The position numbers and the translations under genes were made by a program. Under the pieces are notes generated by a model that was not told where the DNA came from, did no database searches, and was given only the letters and a program-made list of their open reading frames with translations. DNA of 6,995 bases from Sphingomonadales bacterium (GTDB lineage: Bacteria; Pseudomonadota; Alphaproteobacteria; Sphingomonadales; Sphingomonadaceae), in assembly GCA_024636595.1 (NCBI GenBank), contig JAGXGT010000127.1, forward strand, positions 1 through 6,995. The letters are read 5' to 3'. Below, one piece after another: positions 5,731-6,995 of the stretch (positions are counted from its first letter, which is position 1; each line of letters opens with the position of its first letter).

Positions 5731-6501
5731 TCAAACCCACAAGATCCGCAGCGCCACATAGAGAATCAACAACGCCGTCAGCCGCCGGATCCATATCTCC
5801 GGCAAGGCCTTGCTGGCCAGGAAACTGCCAACCTGCCCGCCGAGCAGCACGCCGACGAATAAAGGCCAATATTCCAGGATCGCCTCGCCGCCGCTGCTCA
5901 GGCCCGATTTCATCAACTGCCCGCCGAGACCGGCGATCGAGTTGACCAAGATGAAGACGCTGGCGGTCGCAGCGATGCGGCGGCTGTCGGACCAGCGGGT
6001 CAGCAGCAGGATCGGGGCGAGGAAAATACCGCCGCCGATGCCGACCATGCCGGACAGGAAGCCGATGCCGGTGCCGATGGCGGGAGCGAACAGCCGGTTA
6101 CCGGTCCATGATGTATTGCGCGGCTCCTCGGCCCCTGCTCGCTTGATAAAGGGTTCGATTATCAGCAGAATACCCGCCGCCGCCAGCGACAGGCCGAGCA
6201 GCAGCATGAAGCTGTCTTTTTCGAGGTCCATCCGTCCGCCCAGCCAGGCCGCCGGAATGGAAAGTATCAGGATCGGCCATATTTTTGGCCAGTCGATCAG
6301 GCCGCGCGACTGGAAACGCAGGGTGCCGCCGGTGACGACGATGATATTGCACAATAGCGCAATCACCGGAAGCGCCCGATAGTCGAGCGCCGCCAGCGCC
6401 AGCAACGCGATATAGGTCGACCCGCCGCCAAAGCCGACGCTGGCGTAGAGCGCTGCTGTCAGGGCAAATAGGATCGCCAGACCGAATATGCCGACTGCCA
6501 T
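5731..6501 (-). CDS. TauE/SafE (TSUP) family membrane permease
   Basis: This is a complete 256-residue integral membrane protein of usual family length. It has about eight hydrophobic segments in two homologous halves. Each half carries the family's glycine-rich signature: GFGGGSTYIALL at 23-34, and GMVGIGGGIFLAPILLL at 151-167. The halves are joined by a polar linker around 120-136. Members export or import small anions such as sulfite, sulfoacetate or other organosulfur compounds. Nothing in the neighbourhood (no sulfite oxidase, taurine or cysteine genes) indicates the substrate here. The ATG at 6501 lacks a strong Shine-Dalgarno sequence. It starts 32 bases after the secA stop in the same direction, so it may be read from secA transcription, and the GGDEF gene follows 25 bases later. 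Confidence 0.93.
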   Translation of the reverse strand: MAVGIFGLAILFALTAALYASVGFGGGSTYIALLALAALDYRALPVIALLCNIIVVTGGTLRFQSRGLIDWPKIWPILILSIPAAWLGGRMDLEKDSFMLLLGLSLAAAGILLIIEPFIKRAGAEEPRNTSWTGNRLFAPAIGTGIGFLSGMVGIGGGIFLAPILLLTRWSDSRRIAATASVFILVNSIAGLGGQLMKSGLSSGGEAILEYWPLFVGVLLGGQVGSFLASKALPEIWIRRLTALLILYVALRILWV

Positions 6502-6533
6502 CTCAGTTGCCGCTGCGCTGCCGCCAGTTCAGA

Positions 6534-6995
6534 TCAGAACTTGCCGTGGCAATGCTTGTATTTGCGGCCTGACCCGCAGGGGCAAGGCGCGTTGCGGCTG
6601 ACCTTGCTGCCGTCGAACGGATCGTTCGGGCTGTTCATCTGGCCCGATTGCCGCGGCGGCAATGATGTCGACACCGTTCCCAGCGTGCCGCCGTCGATAT
6701 CATTGCTGTTATCCTCGCCGGTCAGCGGATCGATATGGGTGGTCAGGAAGTCGGGCAGTTCCGGCAAGTCCGGCACGGCCAGTTCGTCCTGCTGATGAAA
6801 CTGGCTGATCGCGATGGTCTTGGTCACGCCTTCGCGGATGATTTCCAGCATCCGTTCGAACAGGCCAAACGCTTCCTGCTTATATTCGTCGAGCGGCTTC
6901 TTCTGGGCATAGGCGCGCAGGAACACCACCTGACGCAGTGCATCTAGCGTGGCCAGATGCTCCTTCCAGTGATGATCGAGCAGTTCGAGCAGGAT
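6534..6995 (-). CDS. secA: Protein translocase ATPase SecA, C-terminal part (cut by window edge)
   Basis: The last 153 residues of a protein whose start lies beyond the right edge are visible. SecA is the cytoplasmic motor that drives unfolded preproteins through SecYEG. The visible part begins in the helical scaffold domain (ILLELLDHHWKEHL, then LRAYAQKKPLDEYKQEAF), continues through the end of that domain, and passes into a flexible acidic and proline-rich linker containing THIDPLTGEDNS. It ends with the SEC-C zinc motif NAPCPCGSGRKYKHCH, in which CxC and the later CH pair bind zinc and contact SecB and lipids. The final residues are GKF before TGA at 6536-6534. The exact residue pattern is what I associate with Sphingomonadales SecA. 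No frameshift is seen in the visible part. The frame is open to 6995 without a credible start, confirming truncation only by the window. Confidence 0.96.
   Translation of the reverse strand: MLLELLDHHWKEHLATLDALRQVVFLRAYAQKKPLDEYKQEAFGLFERMLEIIREGVTKTIAISQFHQQDELAVPDLPELPDFLTTHIDPLTGEDNSNDIDGGTLGTVSTSLPPRQSGQMNSPNDPFDGSKVSRNAPCPCGSGRKYKHCHGKF

Overview
The window looks like an ordinary chromosomal region of an alphaproteobacterium, most likely a member of the Sphingomonadales. The evidence is the short (257-residue) NAD kinase, the wording of the SecA C-terminus (an EHLATLDALRQ-like stretch and a THIDPLTGEDNS-like linker before a SEC-C zinc motif), and moderate G+C with C/G-rich third codon positions. 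This placement comes from recalled family features, not from a database search.

Layout. The left third reads rightward. A possible tail of an upstream gene (to about 107) is followed by moaA (187-1173), the radical-SAM enzyme that opens molybdenum-cofactor synthesis. nadK (1170-1943) follows with a 4-base stop/start overlap, and then a tRNA-Asn gene (anticodon GTT, 2018-2092) with its own plausible promoter. A gene-free stretch of about 370 bases (2093-2464) separates this block from everything to the right, which reads leftward.

The leftward block contains a secreted DUF885-family predicted metallopeptidase (4261 to 2465), a membrane-anchored GGDEF protein (predicted diguanylate cyclase, about 5705 to 4443), a TauE/SafE (TSUP) family permease (6501 to 5731), and the 3' end of secA (6995 to 6534, cut by the window edge). 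The order of transcription is secA, permease, GGDEF, then the DUF885 gene. The first three are separated by only about 32 and 25 bases, so read-through is plausible. The DUF885 gene lies beyond a 181-base spacer that holds a promoter-like sequence and a conspicuous interrupted inverted repeat.

How the genes relate. moaA and nadK are probably co-transcribed, but their products serve different cofactors (Moco and NADP). No shared pathway links the rightward and leftward blocks. I see no insertion sequence, prophage, CRISPR array, toxin-antitoxin pair or other defence system, and no evidence of an undescribed multi-gene system. The observations most worth a second look are non-coding: the structured spacer at 4348-4434, the inverted repeat between nadK and the tRNA, and the palindrome over the moaA ribosome-binding site. 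Among the proteins, the GGDEF enzyme stands out for its uncertain start and missing product-inhibition site.
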